Of a stretch of 26,464 nt of DNA, positions 7,203 through 14,822 are shown piece by piece. Made by a program: the position numbers and the translations under genes. The stretch is from MWBV01 sp964418095. GTDB lineage: Archaea; Nanobdellota; Nanobdellia; Pacearchaeales; GW2011-AR1. The stretch's first letter is position 1. The number at the start of each line of letters is the position of its first letter. The notes beneath the pieces are model-generated. The model was not told the origin of the DNA. It saw only the letters and a list, made by a program, of their open reading frames with translations, and made no database searches. The stretch covers positions 1-26,464 of the forward strand of contig CAYQKM010000008.1 in assembly GCA_964418095.1 (NCBI GenBank). Direction: 5' to 3'.

Positions 7203-8918
7203 ATGGTAAAAGAAAGCAAGATGAAGCTAAAAAATAAGAGGTTAATTAGTGCTGCACTCCCCTATATTAACAATGTTCCTCATTTAGGGCATATAGTTGG
7301 GTCTCACTTGCCAGCAGATATTTTTGCGAGGTATTGCAGAGCTAAAGGACATGAAACTCTTTTTATTGGAGGAACAGATGAAAATGGCTCTACTTCTGAA
7401 ATTGCTGCATTAAAATTAAATGTCTCATTAGAAAAGTTTTCAGATAAATTGTATGAAGAGCATAAAAAAATATATGATTGGTTTGAAATATCTTATGATA
7501 ATTTTTCAAGAACAAGCAGAGAAATACATCATAAAACAGTTAAAGATTTTTTTAAAGTTATTTACAAAAAAGGATTTATTAAAAAAGATAAGATGAAAGT
7601 GTTTTATTCTCCTAAAGATAATATGTTTTTACCCGATAGATATGTTGTAGGAGAGTGTCCAAAGTGCGGTTATGAGTATGCTAATGGGGATCAGTGTGAA
7701 AAATGCACTTCTGTTTTAGATTCATTTCAATTAAAAAATCCAAAATCAATTATTTCTGGAGGGAAAATTGAAATAAGAGAAACAGAACACTTATTTCTTA
7801 AATTAGATAGTTTATCTCCTAAATTAAAAAAGTGGATTGAGTCTCAGAAATATTTTAGAGAACAGGTTAAAGGATTAGCTATGGGATGGATAAATGAGGG
7901 ATTAAAACCAAGATGCATTACAAGAGATTTAAAGCATGGTGTTAAAGTCCCATTAAAAGAATTTGAAAATAAAGTGTTTTATGTTTGGTTTGATGCTCCT
8001 ATTGGGTATGTTTCTTCAACAAAAGAAAAAACAAAAGAGTGGAAAAAATACTGGGAAGATAAAAATTCAGAGGTGTATAATTTTTTAGGAAAAGATAATA
8101 TTCCTTTTCATACAATATTTTGGCCAGGGATGATTATTGCACATGGGGAGTTTAATCTCCCTAAAAATGTTATTGGTTTACAATACTTAAACTATGAAGG
8201 AAAGAAATTTTCTAAAAGCAAGGGTGTAGGTGTTTTCTGTGAAAGATTACCTGAATTGAATTTAGAAGCAGATGTTTGGAGACATTATTTAACTCAGATA
8301 ATTCCTGAGACAGGAGATTCAGAATTTAAATGGAAAGATTTTCAAGAAAGAGTAAATTCAGATTTAATTGGCAATTATGCTAATTATGCTAATCGTGTTC
8401 TCAATTTTATATATACAAAGATGGAAGGTAAAATAGTAAAATACTCTCAAAAAGAGTTAGAGACAATTGATAAGGAGCTATTAAAAACTATTCAAGAAAA
8501 GAGGAAGGTAATTGAGGAGTTAATGGAAAAATCTGAATTAAGAAAAGCATATTCTGAAATTCTTAAATTATCTAGTGAAGGCAATAAATACATTAATGAT
8601 AGTGAGCCTTGGAAAATTATAAAGGAAAACCCTAAGAGAGCAAATGATATTTTTTATATAAGCACATTTTTACTTAAAAATTTGGCTTTGCTTTTTGCAC
8701 CTTATCTTCCAAAGACATCTGAGAAAATATGGAAACAATTAAATCTTTCTGGAAATCCAAATTCTATTGGGGCTTGGGAAGAAGGTAAAAAAGATTTTGG
8801 AAAAGAGCATAAAATAAACAAGCCAGAATTATTATTTAAGAGAATTGAAGATAAAGAAGTTGAAGAGTATAAAAAAATAACTTCTCAGGGAAAAGATTTA
8901 AGTGAATTATTTAAATAG
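7203..8918 (+). CDS. metG: Methionyl-tRNA synthetase
   Basis: Charges initiator and elongator tRNA-Met. The HIGH motif is in PYINNVPHLGHIVGSHLPAD (20-39), followed by the conserved FIGGTDENGS. A zinc knuckle is seen as CPKC...CEKC near residues 150-167. The catalytic domain continues with KVFYVWFDAPIGYVSS and WPGMIIAHGEFNLP, then the KMSKS loop KKFSKSKGVGVF, then the helical anticodon-binding domain. It lacks the C-terminal EMAP/Trbp111-like tRNA-binding domain of longer forms, so it is the short 571-aa type. GTTTAAAAAC (7173-7182) lies about 26 bp before the first ATG, which favours that start over an internal ATG six codons later. Its last 8 bp overlap the stop of the converging lysine-rich gene. 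Confidence 0.96.
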   Translation: MVKESKMKLKNKRLISAALPYINNVPHLGHIVGSHLPADIFARYCRAKGHETLFIGGTDENGSTSEIAALKLNVSLEKFSDKLYEEHKKIYDWFEISYDNFSRTSREIHHKTVKDFFKVIYKKGFIKKDKMKVFYSPKDNMFLPDRYVVGECPKCGYEYANGDQCEKCTSVLDSFQLKNPKSIISGGKIEIRETEHLFLKLDSLSPKLKKWIESQKYFREQVKGLAMGWINEGLKPRCITRDLKHGVKVPLKEFENKVFYVWFDAPIGYVSSTKEKTKEWKKYWEDKNSEVYNFLGKDNIPFHTIFWPGMIIAHGEFNLPKNVIGLQYLNYEGKKFSKSKGVGVFCERLPELNLEADVWRHYLTQIIPETGDSEFKWKDFQERVNSDLIGNYANYANRVLNFIYTKMEGKIVKYSQKELETIDKELLKTIQEKRKVIEELMEKSELRKAYSEILKLSSEGNKYINDSEPWKIIKENPKRANDIFYISTFLLKNLALLFAPYLPKTSEKIWKQLNLSGNPNSIGAWEEGKKDFGKEHKINKPELLFKRIEDKEVEEYKKITSQGKDLSELFK

Positions 8919-9276
8919 AAAATTTCTTTACTCTTGCAATGTATAATTCCATTGCTCTCTTAAGCAGTCTTTTTACTTCTCTTTCGTTTGGGTAATTTTT
9001 TTTAATGTATTTTTCTCTTAATTTATTATCTCCTAATACTATAAAGTCGTGGTCTCTTGATATTTCTTCTGCTGTTTTTTCAAATTTTTCTAAATTTTTA
9101 TTCCAGACAGCTATTGTTTCACTTTCAGGAGAATCAAAAGATTCTTTTATTTTTTTTGATTTTGGCTTTAAGTTTATTTTTCTAGTTGCAGACTTCTTTT
9201 GTTTTTTAGATTTAGTTTTTAGTCCTGTTTTTTTAGTTGCACTCTTTTTTTGTTTCTTTGGTTTTCCCTTAACCAT
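8911..9276 (-). CDS. Hypothetical basic protein with a repeated lysine-rich N-terminal tail
   Basis: I do not recognise a family. The first 48 residues are almost entirely Lys/Ser/Thr, built from 17-residue units (KPKKQKKSATKKTGLKT, KSKKQKKSATRKINLKP, then a partial KSKKIKE). They resemble the nucleic-acid-binding tails of histone H1-like proteins. Residues 55-121 look like a small helical domain (TIAVWNKNLEKFEKTAEEI, then LREKYIKKNYPNEREVKRLL). Binding to DNA or RNA is inferred from charge only. The stop overlaps the end of metG by 8 bp. Confidence 0.65.
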   Translation of the reverse strand: MVKGKPKKQKKSATKKTGLKTKSKKQKKSATRKINLKPKSKKIKESFDSPESETIAVWNKNLEKFEKTAEEISRDHDFIVLGDNKLREKYIKKNYPNEREVKRLLKRAMELYIARVKKFSI

Positions 9277-9346
9277 AATTAAATAAAATATTGAGATTTA
9301 ATAAATGTATCCTAACACTTAAAAACAAAGAATATTATAATATTAT

Positions 9347-10516
9347 ATGAAAAAAAAGAGTGAAAAGAGTGTTGGAGATAGAGATAAATTAATTAGAAAA
9401 AGGAAATTAGAAAAGAAAAAGAGATTAAAAGAGAGAAGATCAGAAGTTAAGTTTGTTATTATGTCTTGTTTAATAATTATACTTTCTGTTGCAGTATATT
9501 TTGGAGATAAATATATTATTGATATAGGTGTAGATAAAATTGGAAATGAAAATATTATAGTAAGGGGCGGGGTTATTGAGTTCTCTTCTTTAAGCCTTGA
9601 GCAGAAGATAGCACAAATGATTATGGTAAGAGGGGATAAATTTGATTCTAAATTTAATAAATTAAATATTGGAGGAGTTTTTTTAGATTCACAAAATAGT
9701 GAAGAAGAATATTCAAAAATAATAGAAGAATATAATAAAGATTCTAAAATAAAACTTTTTATTGCAACAGATTTAGAAGGCTCTTGGACTCCTTTTCATA
9801 ATCCTGAAGAACATCAAATATTTCCTGCACTTTCAGAAATTCAGACAAAATATGAAGCAGAAGAGATTGGATTTAAGCAAGGAAGATTGCTAAAAGAAAT
9901 TGGATTTAATATGAATTTTGCACCTGTTGCAGAGTATTCTGATGAAGCTTATGGAGGGAGAGCATTTTCAGGGACAGATGAAGAAATTGCAGAAAAGATT
10001 GAAGGGTATATTAATGGACTTCAACAAAATGTTTTAGGAGTGTGCAAACATTATCCTGGCAGGGCAATGATAAAAAACCTTCATGAAGAAAAAGATATTC
10101 AAGAAATTTCAGAAGAGGACTTATATTTATTTGAGGTGTGTAAAAAAAATAATATACACTCAATTATGGTAAGTCATCAGATAGTTAGTGGAAGTGCAAA
10201 TTCAAATAATAAACCATCTAGTGTTTCTTGGGAAGTTATCTCTGAAATTAATAAAAATGGTGAAGATTTATTGATAATTGCTGATGAAATTAATATGAAT
10301 GGATTAAGTATGTTTTATGATAGTAAGATTGAGATGTATGAAGATTTAATTAATTCTGGGAATAATCTTATTTTAGATTTTAGTATAAATTCAAAAGAAT
10401 TATACTTCCTAATTCAGAATATTAAAAAAGGAGTTGAAAGCGGGAGCATTGATGAGGATAAAATAAATGAGAGTGTTAAGAGGATATTAAATCTTAAAGG
10501 ATATGCAGTAAAATAG
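9347..10516 (+). CDS. Membrane-anchored glycoside hydrolase family 3-like protein (NagZ-like, altered active-site loop)
   Basis: A very basic N-terminus (about 1-34) precedes one membrane helix at 36-52, so the GH3-like domain (from about 77) is probably outside the cell. GH3/NagZ landmarks are LSLEQKIAQMIMV, NIGGVFL, ATDLEG (140-145; family DxEGG), NFAPVAE, GVCKHYPG (231-238) and the nucleophile region IADEINMNG with Asp313. In NagZ the flexible acid/base loop carries a DSH triad; here the matching place reads NLH (244-246), so the histidine is kept but the Asp is Asn. The EGG motif is also altered (EGS). It may be a weak or non-catalytic sugar-binding relative. Substrate is unknown; NagZ cuts beta-N-acetylglucosaminides, but murein is not expected in archaea. 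The end overlaps converging uppP by 23 bp. Confidence 0.75.
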   Translation: MKKKSEKSVGDRDKLIRKRKLEKKKRLKERRSEVKFVIMSCLIIILSVAVYFGDKYIIDIGVDKIGNENIIVRGGVIEFSSLSLEQKIAQMIMVRGDKFDSKFNKLNIGGVFLDSQNSEEEYSKIIEEYNKDSKIKLFIATDLEGSWTPFHNPEEHQIFPALSEIQTKYEAEEIGFKQGRLLKEIGFNMNFAPVAEYSDEAYGGRAFSGTDEEIAEKIEGYINGLQQNVLGVCKHYPGRAMIKNLHEEKDIQEISEEDLYLFEVCKKNNIHSIMVSHQIVSGSANSNNKPSSVSWEVISEINKNGEDLLIIADEINMNGLSMFYDSKIEMYEDLINSGNNLILDFSINSKELYFLIQNIKKGVESGSIDEDKINESVKRILNLKGYAVK

Positions 10517-11252
10517 AAAATACTCCGATAATAAAGCAATAAATTCCAAATATCCAGAATTTATCTTTTTTTACAATATAATTTAGAAGATTAAGGAATA
10601 ATAAACTAAATAAGAAACATAATATAAAAGGGATTATTAAATTCCAAAGATTAATTGTTAAAAATGAGTCAGAGTATTTTATTGTTTCAAGAATAAATGC
10701 TCCTAGTGATAAAGGAATAAACATTAAAAAAGAAAATTTAACTAATTTCTCTTTGTCTATTTTAAAGAACATTCCTGTTGAAATTGTCATACCGCTTCTT
10801 GATATTCCTGGGAGTAATGAAAGAATTTGCATTAAACCAATTGAAAAAGTGTTTTTATTAGAAAAGGGTTTTTGTTTTTTTTGGTATTTAATAAATTTAG
10901 TTGAAAAGACTATTATTCCTGTAAATAAAAATGAAATTCCAATTAAAAGAAGTGAAGTTAGAGAAGATTCAATTAAATCATTAAAAAATATTCCAACTAA
11001 TGCTGCTGGAAGTATTCCTATTAAAATATATTTTAGAATTTTCCAAGATTCTTTATTAAATTTAAGTATTTCTAGAATTTCTTTTCTTGTAAAAATAATT
11101 ACTGCAAATAATGATGCTAAATGAAGTAAAACCATGAAAAATAAACTGGATTCTCCGAGAAAATTAGAAACCAGTGCTAAATGCCCACTAGAAGAGATTG
11201 GTAAAAATTCTGTGATAGATTGAATTAAAGCCAAAATAATTTCATTTATCAT
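10494..11252 (-). CDS. uppP: Undecaprenyl-diphosphatase family protein (UppP/BacA type; polyprenyl pyrophosphate phosphatase)
   Basis: A polytopic membrane enzyme that dephosphorylates a polyprenyl pyrophosphate carrier so it can be reused in glycan assembly; in archaea the carrier is probably dolichyl-type. Diagnostic motifs are QSITEFLPISSSGHL (11-25), with the conserved glutamate region, and LLPGISRSGMTISTG in the second half, with the catalytic Arg/Ser pair. About eight hydrophobic segments are visible. At 252 aa it is close to the usual 260-275. GH3-like and deacetylase-like genes nearby suggest a region for surface glycans, although the uppP promoter is separate. Confidence 0.93.
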   Translation of the reverse strand: MINEIILALIQSITEFLPISSSGHLALVSNFLGESSLFFMVLLHLASLFAVIIFTRKEILEILKFNKESWKILKYILIGILPAALVGIFFNDLIESSLTSLLLIGISFLFTGIIVFSTKFIKYQKKQKPFSNKNTFSIGLMQILSLLPGISRSGMTISTGMFFKIDKEKLVKFSFLMFIPLSLGAFILETIKYSDSFLTINLWNLIIPFILCFLFSLLFLNLLNYIVKKDKFWIFGIYCFIIGVFSILLHIL

Positions 11253-11286
11253 TTCCTACTAAGAGATTAGAAGTTTATAAAATAAA

Positions 11287-11508
11287 TTACTTTCCAAGCA
11301 GGTCTTTTATGTCTTTTATATTGTCTCCTATCTGGCCAATTACATTTCTATGCCACTTCCAACAGAGTACACTTCCATCATCTCCAATTCCAAAGTCGCA
11401 GGTTGTTCCTATTTTTGCAGCTTCAGAGCTTCCTATTAAACCCCAGACAAGTGCAACAACTAACAATATTGCAACAATGATAATTGTTAATTTAATTGAT
11501 TTTTTCAT
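11287..11508 (-). CDS. Small exported or membrane-anchored protein, unknown
   Basis: A 73-aa product with a lysine-rich start (MKKSIK), a hydrophobic stretch at about 7-26, and then SSEAAK, which could be a signal-peptidase site or a membrane anchor. The mature part has two cysteines (TTCDFGIGDDGSVLCWKW) that could form a disulfide, then a short amphipathic tail. I recognise no family. It is supported mainly by its signal-peptide-like N-terminus and its position between two minus-strand membrane genes. Confidence 0.6.
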   Translation of the reverse strand: MKKSIKLTIIIVAILLVVALVWGLIGSSEAAKIGTTCDFGIGDDGSVLCWKWHRNVIGQIGDNIKDIKDLLGK

Positions 11509-11561
11509 AAAATATTAAGTAAAAGCTAGTTTATAAATTTTAAAGATTAAAAAAATTTAGA

Positions 11562-12125
11562 TTATTTTCTAGTTCCAAATAGCACTCTTTTTTTTGGAGT
11601 AACAGAGTAATTATTTTCTCTAAAACTTCTTATATCTTCTATTGTAAAGAAAGCTTTGGAATTAACTTTTTTAACAATTTTGAAAATAGTTTTTAGTTCT
11701 TTTCTCTTTACAGCTAAAAGAATCATTTTCACATCTGTTTCTTTATCACTGCTTTGAGCATCAATTATTGTCATAGTATAATTATGTTTTTTGAGTTCTG
11801 CAATTAGCTTTTTAGAATTTTTTCTTATAATTATTCTAATCATAGAATTTCCTATTGATATTTTTTCATCTAATAATATACCTACATAGTTTCCTGTTGC
11901 AAACCCTAAAGAGTAAGCAAGCATTAGCAATGGATTAGAAAGATCAGAAAATATTTGACTTATTGCTAAAAGCCAAATTAAAACTTCAAAAAACCCAAAT
12001 ACCCAAGATAGGGCTTTAAATCCTTTAGAAACAAAAATTATTCTTATTGTTCCTAAACTTACATCTGCTACTCTTGCGAAAAAAATCAAGAGTGGTAAAA
12101 TAACATAAACATATATCACACTCAT
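11562..12125 (-). CDS. UPF0316-type membrane protein (DUF5698/DUF2179)
   Basis: A membrane protein of unknown function. Three hydrophobic segments fill residues 1-95, with the family pattern ADVSLGTIRIIFVSKG and AYSLGFATGNYVGILLDEKISIG. The C-terminal soluble part (about 96-175) is the DUF2179 domain, a small alpha/beta fold that often binds nucleotides or small ligands (IDAQSSDKETDVKMILLAVKRKELKTIF). The 187-aa length matches the family. Nothing nearby suggests a partner. Confidence 0.82.
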   Translation of the reverse strand: MSVIYVYVILPLLIFFARVADVSLGTIRIIFVSKGFKALSWVFGFFEVLIWLLAISQIFSDLSNPLLMLAYSLGFATGNYVGILLDEKISIGNSMIRIIIRKNSKKLIAELKKHNYTMTIIDAQSSDKETDVKMILLAVKRKELKTIFKIVKKVNSKAFFTIEDIRSFRENNYSVTPKKRVLFGTRK

Positions 12126-12225
12126 GAGTATCTCTTACAAAGAGGCATATTTAAATTTTGCTTAGTCCCATTTAATCAAGAATAGATTTTCTTGGATTAA
12201 TTAAAAAACATTAAAATTAGAAAAG

Positions 12226-12275
12226 TTTAAATAGTATTATGAATATATATTCATAATTAAATATACAATTGGAGG
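12226..12275 (+). promoter_or_regulatory. Promoter, palindromic operator and Shine-Dalgarno of the DUF5320 gene
   Basis: TTTAAATA at 12226-12233 is the TATA box. A perfect 22-bp palindrome follows at 12236-12257, with core TTATGAAT-ATAT-ATTCATAA (12237-12256), placed between the TATA box and the expected transcription start near 12255. GGAGG at 12271-12275 then sits 5 nt before the ATG. A repressor bound there would block polymerase. The same half-sites recur in front of the deacetylase-like gene. Confidence 0.75.
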
Positions 12276-12280
12276 AAAAA

Positions 12281-12529
12281 ATGCCTGGATTTGATGGAAC
12301 AGGACCTCAAGGAATAGGACCTATGAGTGGAAGAGGGTTAGGACCTTGCGGAGGAAGAATGCGCAGAGGATTTGGAAAAGGATTTGGAAGATGCTTTGGA
12401 CAAGGATACGGATATAGAAGACAAATTAGCTTGACTAAAGACGAAGAAAAAAAGATCCTTGAAGAAGAATTAAAAGAAATTGAATTAGAAAAGCAAGAAA
12501 TAGAAAAAAGACTTAAAGATATTGAATAA
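12281..12529 (+). CDS. DUF5320 small Gly/Arg-rich protein
   Basis: The 82-aa product starts MPGFDGTGPQGIGPMSGRG, the signature of DUF5320 proteins, which are common in anaerobic archaea and bacteria and often encoded near DUF134 and iron-molybdenum cofactor-type proteins. Residues 1-45 are Gly/Arg-rich with two cysteines (GPCGGRMRRGFG..FGRCFGQ). Residues 50-82 are a highly charged predicted coiled coil (EEKKILEEELKEIELEKQ). I chose the ATG because GGAGG lies 5 nt upstream; an in-frame TTG 12 nt earlier would overlap that ribosome binding site. Biochemical role unknown. Confidence 0.85.
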   Translation: MPGFDGTGPQGIGPMSGRGLGPCGGRMRRGFGKGFGRCFGQGYGYRRQISLTKDEEKKILEEELKEIELEKQEIEKRLKDIE

Positions 12530-12552
12530 TCTTGCTTTTTTTATTTTTTTTA
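12530..12552 (+). terminator. Terminator after the DUF5320 gene
   Basis: CTTGCTTTTTTT at 12531 leads into a long T-rich tract. CTTGCTTTT is the exact inverse of AAAAGCAAG at 12489-12497 within the end of the gene, so a long-looped stem is possible, but the U-tract alone would be enough in archaea. Confidence 0.55.
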
Positions 12553-12580
12553 AAGAATTCAGTTGATTTTACTAGAAAGA

Positions 12581-12611
12581 TTTATAAATAATTATGAATA
12601 ATAATTCATAA
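12581..12611 (+). promoter_or_regulatory. Promoter with a second copy of the TTATGAAT/ATTCATAA operator
   Basis: TTTATAAATA at 12581-12590 is the TATA box. TTATGAAT (12592-12599), spacer AATA and ATTCATAA (12604-12611) form the same 8+4+8 inverted repeat as the site upstream of the DUF5320 gene, at nearly the same distance from the TATA box. It ends 1 nt before the next ATG, so it covers the expected start of a leaderless transcript. Confidence 0.75.
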
Positions 12612-12612
12612 G

Positions 12613-13779
12613 ATGAAGGTGAAAAAATCTAAAAATATTTTTTTGGGAGTCTTAATAATAGTTGTTCTTTTGGCAATAATATTCTTTTTAATAAAACCTT
12701 CTCCTAAAGAGCAGATTAATGGAGTTGTTCTTTTATCTGAAAATACAGGAGATATTTCTGGATATTATCAGTGGGAAAAAGAATTAGATAAAAGAGGATT
12801 AAAGGCAATAATAAAACCAGAAAGGTTTGTTCTTGAGAAAAACCCAGAATATTTTAAGAAATTAAGTGATAAAGGATATGAAGTTGCAACAGGATATGGT
12901 AAAGCTCCTTTTTGGAATATGAGTTATGAAGAGCAATATAATATAATGAAAGAGTATAAAGAGTATCACGAAAGTGTAACTCAAAAACCTTTAAAGATAT
13001 TTAGCTCAAAATATTTTGCTTATGATGAAAATACTCTTAAAGCAGCTGATGCATTAGGAATACCGTATATTCTTGCAAGAGGAACAGGAATAGAAGCTGC
13101 TATATATTCTCCAGAAGAGTATAATGCTAAACTGCTTTTTGTTTCAAATTTAGTTTTTGAAGAGATGGGTTCTGGCTCATTATGTGATTCTAGTTTATAT
13201 GAGAGAGGGGCAAATGCAGAGGAGTTTAGAGAAACACTTGAAACAACTTTTAATGAAAATTTAAAAGATATTGTATTGGTTTCTCATGTTTATATTGGAG
13301 GAACACGAGTAGAGTGGTGGAATGCTTATGAATATGGGCTTGATTCAGAAAGAGTTTCTTGGAAGAGTTTTGATGAGTGGGAAAAAACAGTGAAGAAAAT
13401 TGATATGGAGTATGATAAAATTCCGTATAATACTGAAGTAAAATATCTTGAACCTAAACCTTCTATTCCATTAGATCAATTAGAATTATTACCTGAATTA
13501 AAAGCAGAAGAGAAAATGATAGTGTTTCATAATGGAGCAGGTGAGATGTGTATAGAATTTTTAAGTTTTATAGAAACTATTGATTATCCTGTTGAGCAAC
13601 ATTTAACTTCTGAAAGTGGATTTTATGAGTTAATGGAGAGTTATAGAAAAGGATTTGACTCAAGTGAAGGTTATTCTGATTCATTTGGATATTTCCCAAT
13701 AATATTTATTAAGGATAAAGCTTACTCTGGATTTGATGAAGCTACTAAACAGCTTATTTTAAATCAAATAGGAAATTAA
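12613..13779 (+). CDS. Membrane-anchored polysaccharide-deacetylase-like protein fused to a thioredoxin/glutaredoxin-like domain
   Basis: One N-terminal helix (about 9-27) anchors a 360-residue extracytoplasmic part. Residues 36-280 resemble a NodB/CE4 barrel: NGVVLLSENTGD, LKKRGLKA-like helices, LSDKGYEVATGYG, and SSKYFAYDENTLKAADALGI, which aligns with the RSPYG..D motif of deacetylases. The TFDDG and HSxxH metal motifs are not recognisable; LVSHVYIGG (222-230) keeps one histidine. Catalysis is therefore doubtful. Residues 300-388 look thioredoxin-like: MIVFHNGAGEMC in the place of the redox motif, with one cysteine (313), and YFPIIFI (360-366) as the cis-Pro strand. Domain calls are by eye. 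It shares an operon with the DUF134 gene (1 nt apart) and an operator with the DUF5320 gene. Confidence 0.65.
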   Translation: MKVKKSKNIFLGVLIIVVLLAIIFFLIKPSPKEQINGVVLLSENTGDISGYYQWEKELDKRGLKAIIKPERFVLEKNPEYFKKLSDKGYEVATGYGKAPFWNMSYEEQYNIMKEYKEYHESVTQKPLKIFSSKYFAYDENTLKAADALGIPYILARGTGIEAAIYSPEEYNAKLLFVSNLVFEEMGSGSLCDSSLYERGANAEEFRETLETTFNENLKDIVLVSHVYIGGTRVEWWNAYEYGLDSERVSWKSFDEWEKTVKKIDMEYDKIPYNTEVKYLEPKPSIPLDQLELLPELKAEEKMIVFHNGAGEMCIEFLSFIETIDYPVEQHLTSESGFYELMESYRKGFDSSEGYSDSFGYFPIIFIKDKAYSGFDEATKQLILNQIGN

Positions 13780-13780
13780 A

Positions 13781-14080
13781 ATGGCAAGACCAAAATTATG
13801 CAAAAGAGTGAGGTTTAATCCAAATACTACTTATTTTAAGCCGAGAGGCATTCGTATTGGGGAATTAGATGAGGTTGTGTTGTATATTGAAGAGTTTGAA
13901 GCAGTAAGATTAAAAGATTTAGAAGGATTAGATCAAGAAGAGTGTTCTAAAAAAATGAATATTTCTCAGCCAACATTTCATAGATTAATTTTATCAGCAA
14001 GGAAAAAGATTTCTGATGCTATTGTTAATGGGAAGGCTATAAAGATAGAGGGTGGAAATTTTAAGTATAAGATAAAGTAG
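13781..14080 (+). CDS. DUF134 (UPF0251) helix-turn-helix DNA-binding protein
   Basis: The 99-aa product begins MARPKLCKRV and continues with IRIGELDEVVLYIEEFEAVRLKD, the typical start of DUF134. A sigma-70 region 4-like helix-turn-helix covers about 48-80 (LDQEECSKKMNISQPTFHRLILSARKK, shown in part). The family is thought to act in transcription. It starts 1 nt after the stop of the deacetylase-like gene and is surely cotranscribed with it. Because an identical operator precedes this operon and the DUF5320 gene, it is the best candidate in the window for the protein that binds TTATGAAT-N4-ATTCATAA, which would make it autoregulatory. That link is inference. Confidence 0.88.
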   Translation: MARPKLCKRVRFNPNTTYFKPRGIRIGELDEVVLYIEEFEAVRLKDLEGLDQEECSKKMNISQPTFHRLILSARKKISDAIVNGKAIKIEGGNFKYKIK

Positions 14081-14088
14081 TTTTAAAA

Positions 14089-14160
14089 TGGGCAAGTGAG
14101 GAATTGAACCCCAGTTTCAACCTCCGCAAGGTTGTGTATTATCCACTATACGACTCGCCC
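14089..14160 (-). tRNA. tRNA-Arg (anticodon GCG)
   Basis: On the minus strand a full cloverleaf folds: acceptor GGGCGAG/CTTGCCC (one G-T pair), D stem GTAT/ATAC with AGTGGATA loop, anticodon stem CAACC/GGTTG with loop TTGCGGA (anticodon GCG, reading CGC and CGU), a 4-nt variable region, and T stem TGGGG/CCTCA with loop TTCAATT. A20 in the D loop fits arginine identity. The discriminator is A. CCA is not encoded and there is no intron. It faces the end of the DUF134 gene 8 nt away. Confidence 0.95.
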
Positions 14161-14261
14161 ATGAAAAGTTATGCATTTTAATAGAGTTATGAGGGTTTAT
14201 ATTTTTTTAAAACATAGGAAAATACACTAAAATATAAAAACCTGTTAGGCAAATGTATTTT

Positions 14262-14822
14262 ATGATTATTGGAATTACTGGAAGAATTGCTAGTGGAAAA
14301 GGGGTTGTATCAGATTTTTTTAAAGAAAAGAGATTTGAGTATCTTTCTTTATCTAATGAAGTGAGAGAAGAAGCAAATAAGAGAAAAATCGCTCATAAAA
14401 GAAAAGCACTTCAAGATTTAGGAAATACTATTAGAGAAGAAGAGGGTTCTGGAGCACTTGCTAAAAGAGCTATAAGTAAAATAAAACCTAAAAAAAATTA
14501 TATTGTTGATGGAATAAGAAATGCAGGGGAAGTTGAAGAACTCAGAAAAACTTTCAAAGATAATTTTATATTAATTTCAGTTGATGCTGATTTAAAAAAA
14601 AGGTGGAGAAATGCTAGGAAAAGGGCAAAAAAGAGTGACCCTAAGACATTTATAGAATTTATTAAAGCAGATAAAAGAGATTTTGAGGAGAATAAAGAAA
14701 ATGGGCAACAGGTTAAAAAATGCATGGATATGGCAGATTATTCTCTTTTAAATAATAGCACAATATTAGAATTAGAAGCTCAATTAAAATTAGTATATAA
14801 ACAGCTAACTTCAGGAGATTAA
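14262..14822 (+). CDS. P-loop nucleotide kinase-like protein (dephospho-CoA kinase/dNMP kinase related)
   Basis: A 186-aa P-loop NTPase. The Walker A is GITGRIASGKGVV (4-16), followed by YLSLSNEVREEANKR, where kinases of this group bind the acceptor nucleotide, and YIVDGIRNAGEVEELRK, the Walker B-like strand and a typical phrase of archaeal UPF0200/dNMP kinase-like proteins. An Arg/Lys-rich lid-like stretch (KKRWRNARKRAKKS) comes next. The substrate is not identifiable; a nucleoside monophosphate or a CoA precursor are options. I prefer the second in-frame ATG because the protein then starts MIIGITG and lies about 26 bp after an A/T TATA-like stretch; a start 9 nt earlier is possible. It abuts the YchF gene with no gap. 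Confidence 0.8.
   Translation: MIIGITGRIASGKGVVSDFFKEKRFEYLSLSNEVREEANKRKIAHKRKALQDLGNTIREEEGSGALAKRAISKIKPKKNYIVDGIRNAGEVEELRKTFKDNFILISVDADLKKRWRNARKRAKKSDPKTFIEFIKADKRDFEENKENGQQVKKCMDMADYSLLNNSTILELEAQLKLVYKQLTSGD

Noticed and set aside
9005..9286. Plus-strand frame of 93 codons, Phe/Leu-rich
   Set aside because: Mirror image of the lysine-rich gene on the minus strand; Lys codons read as Phe/Leu in reverse.
10753..11124. Plus-strand frame of 123 codons
   Set aside because: Antisense to uppP, whose membrane-enzyme motifs are clear.
12269..12280. TTG start for the DUF5320 gene
   Set aside because: It overlaps the GGAGG ribosome binding site of the ATG that begins the conserved MPGFDGTGPQG.
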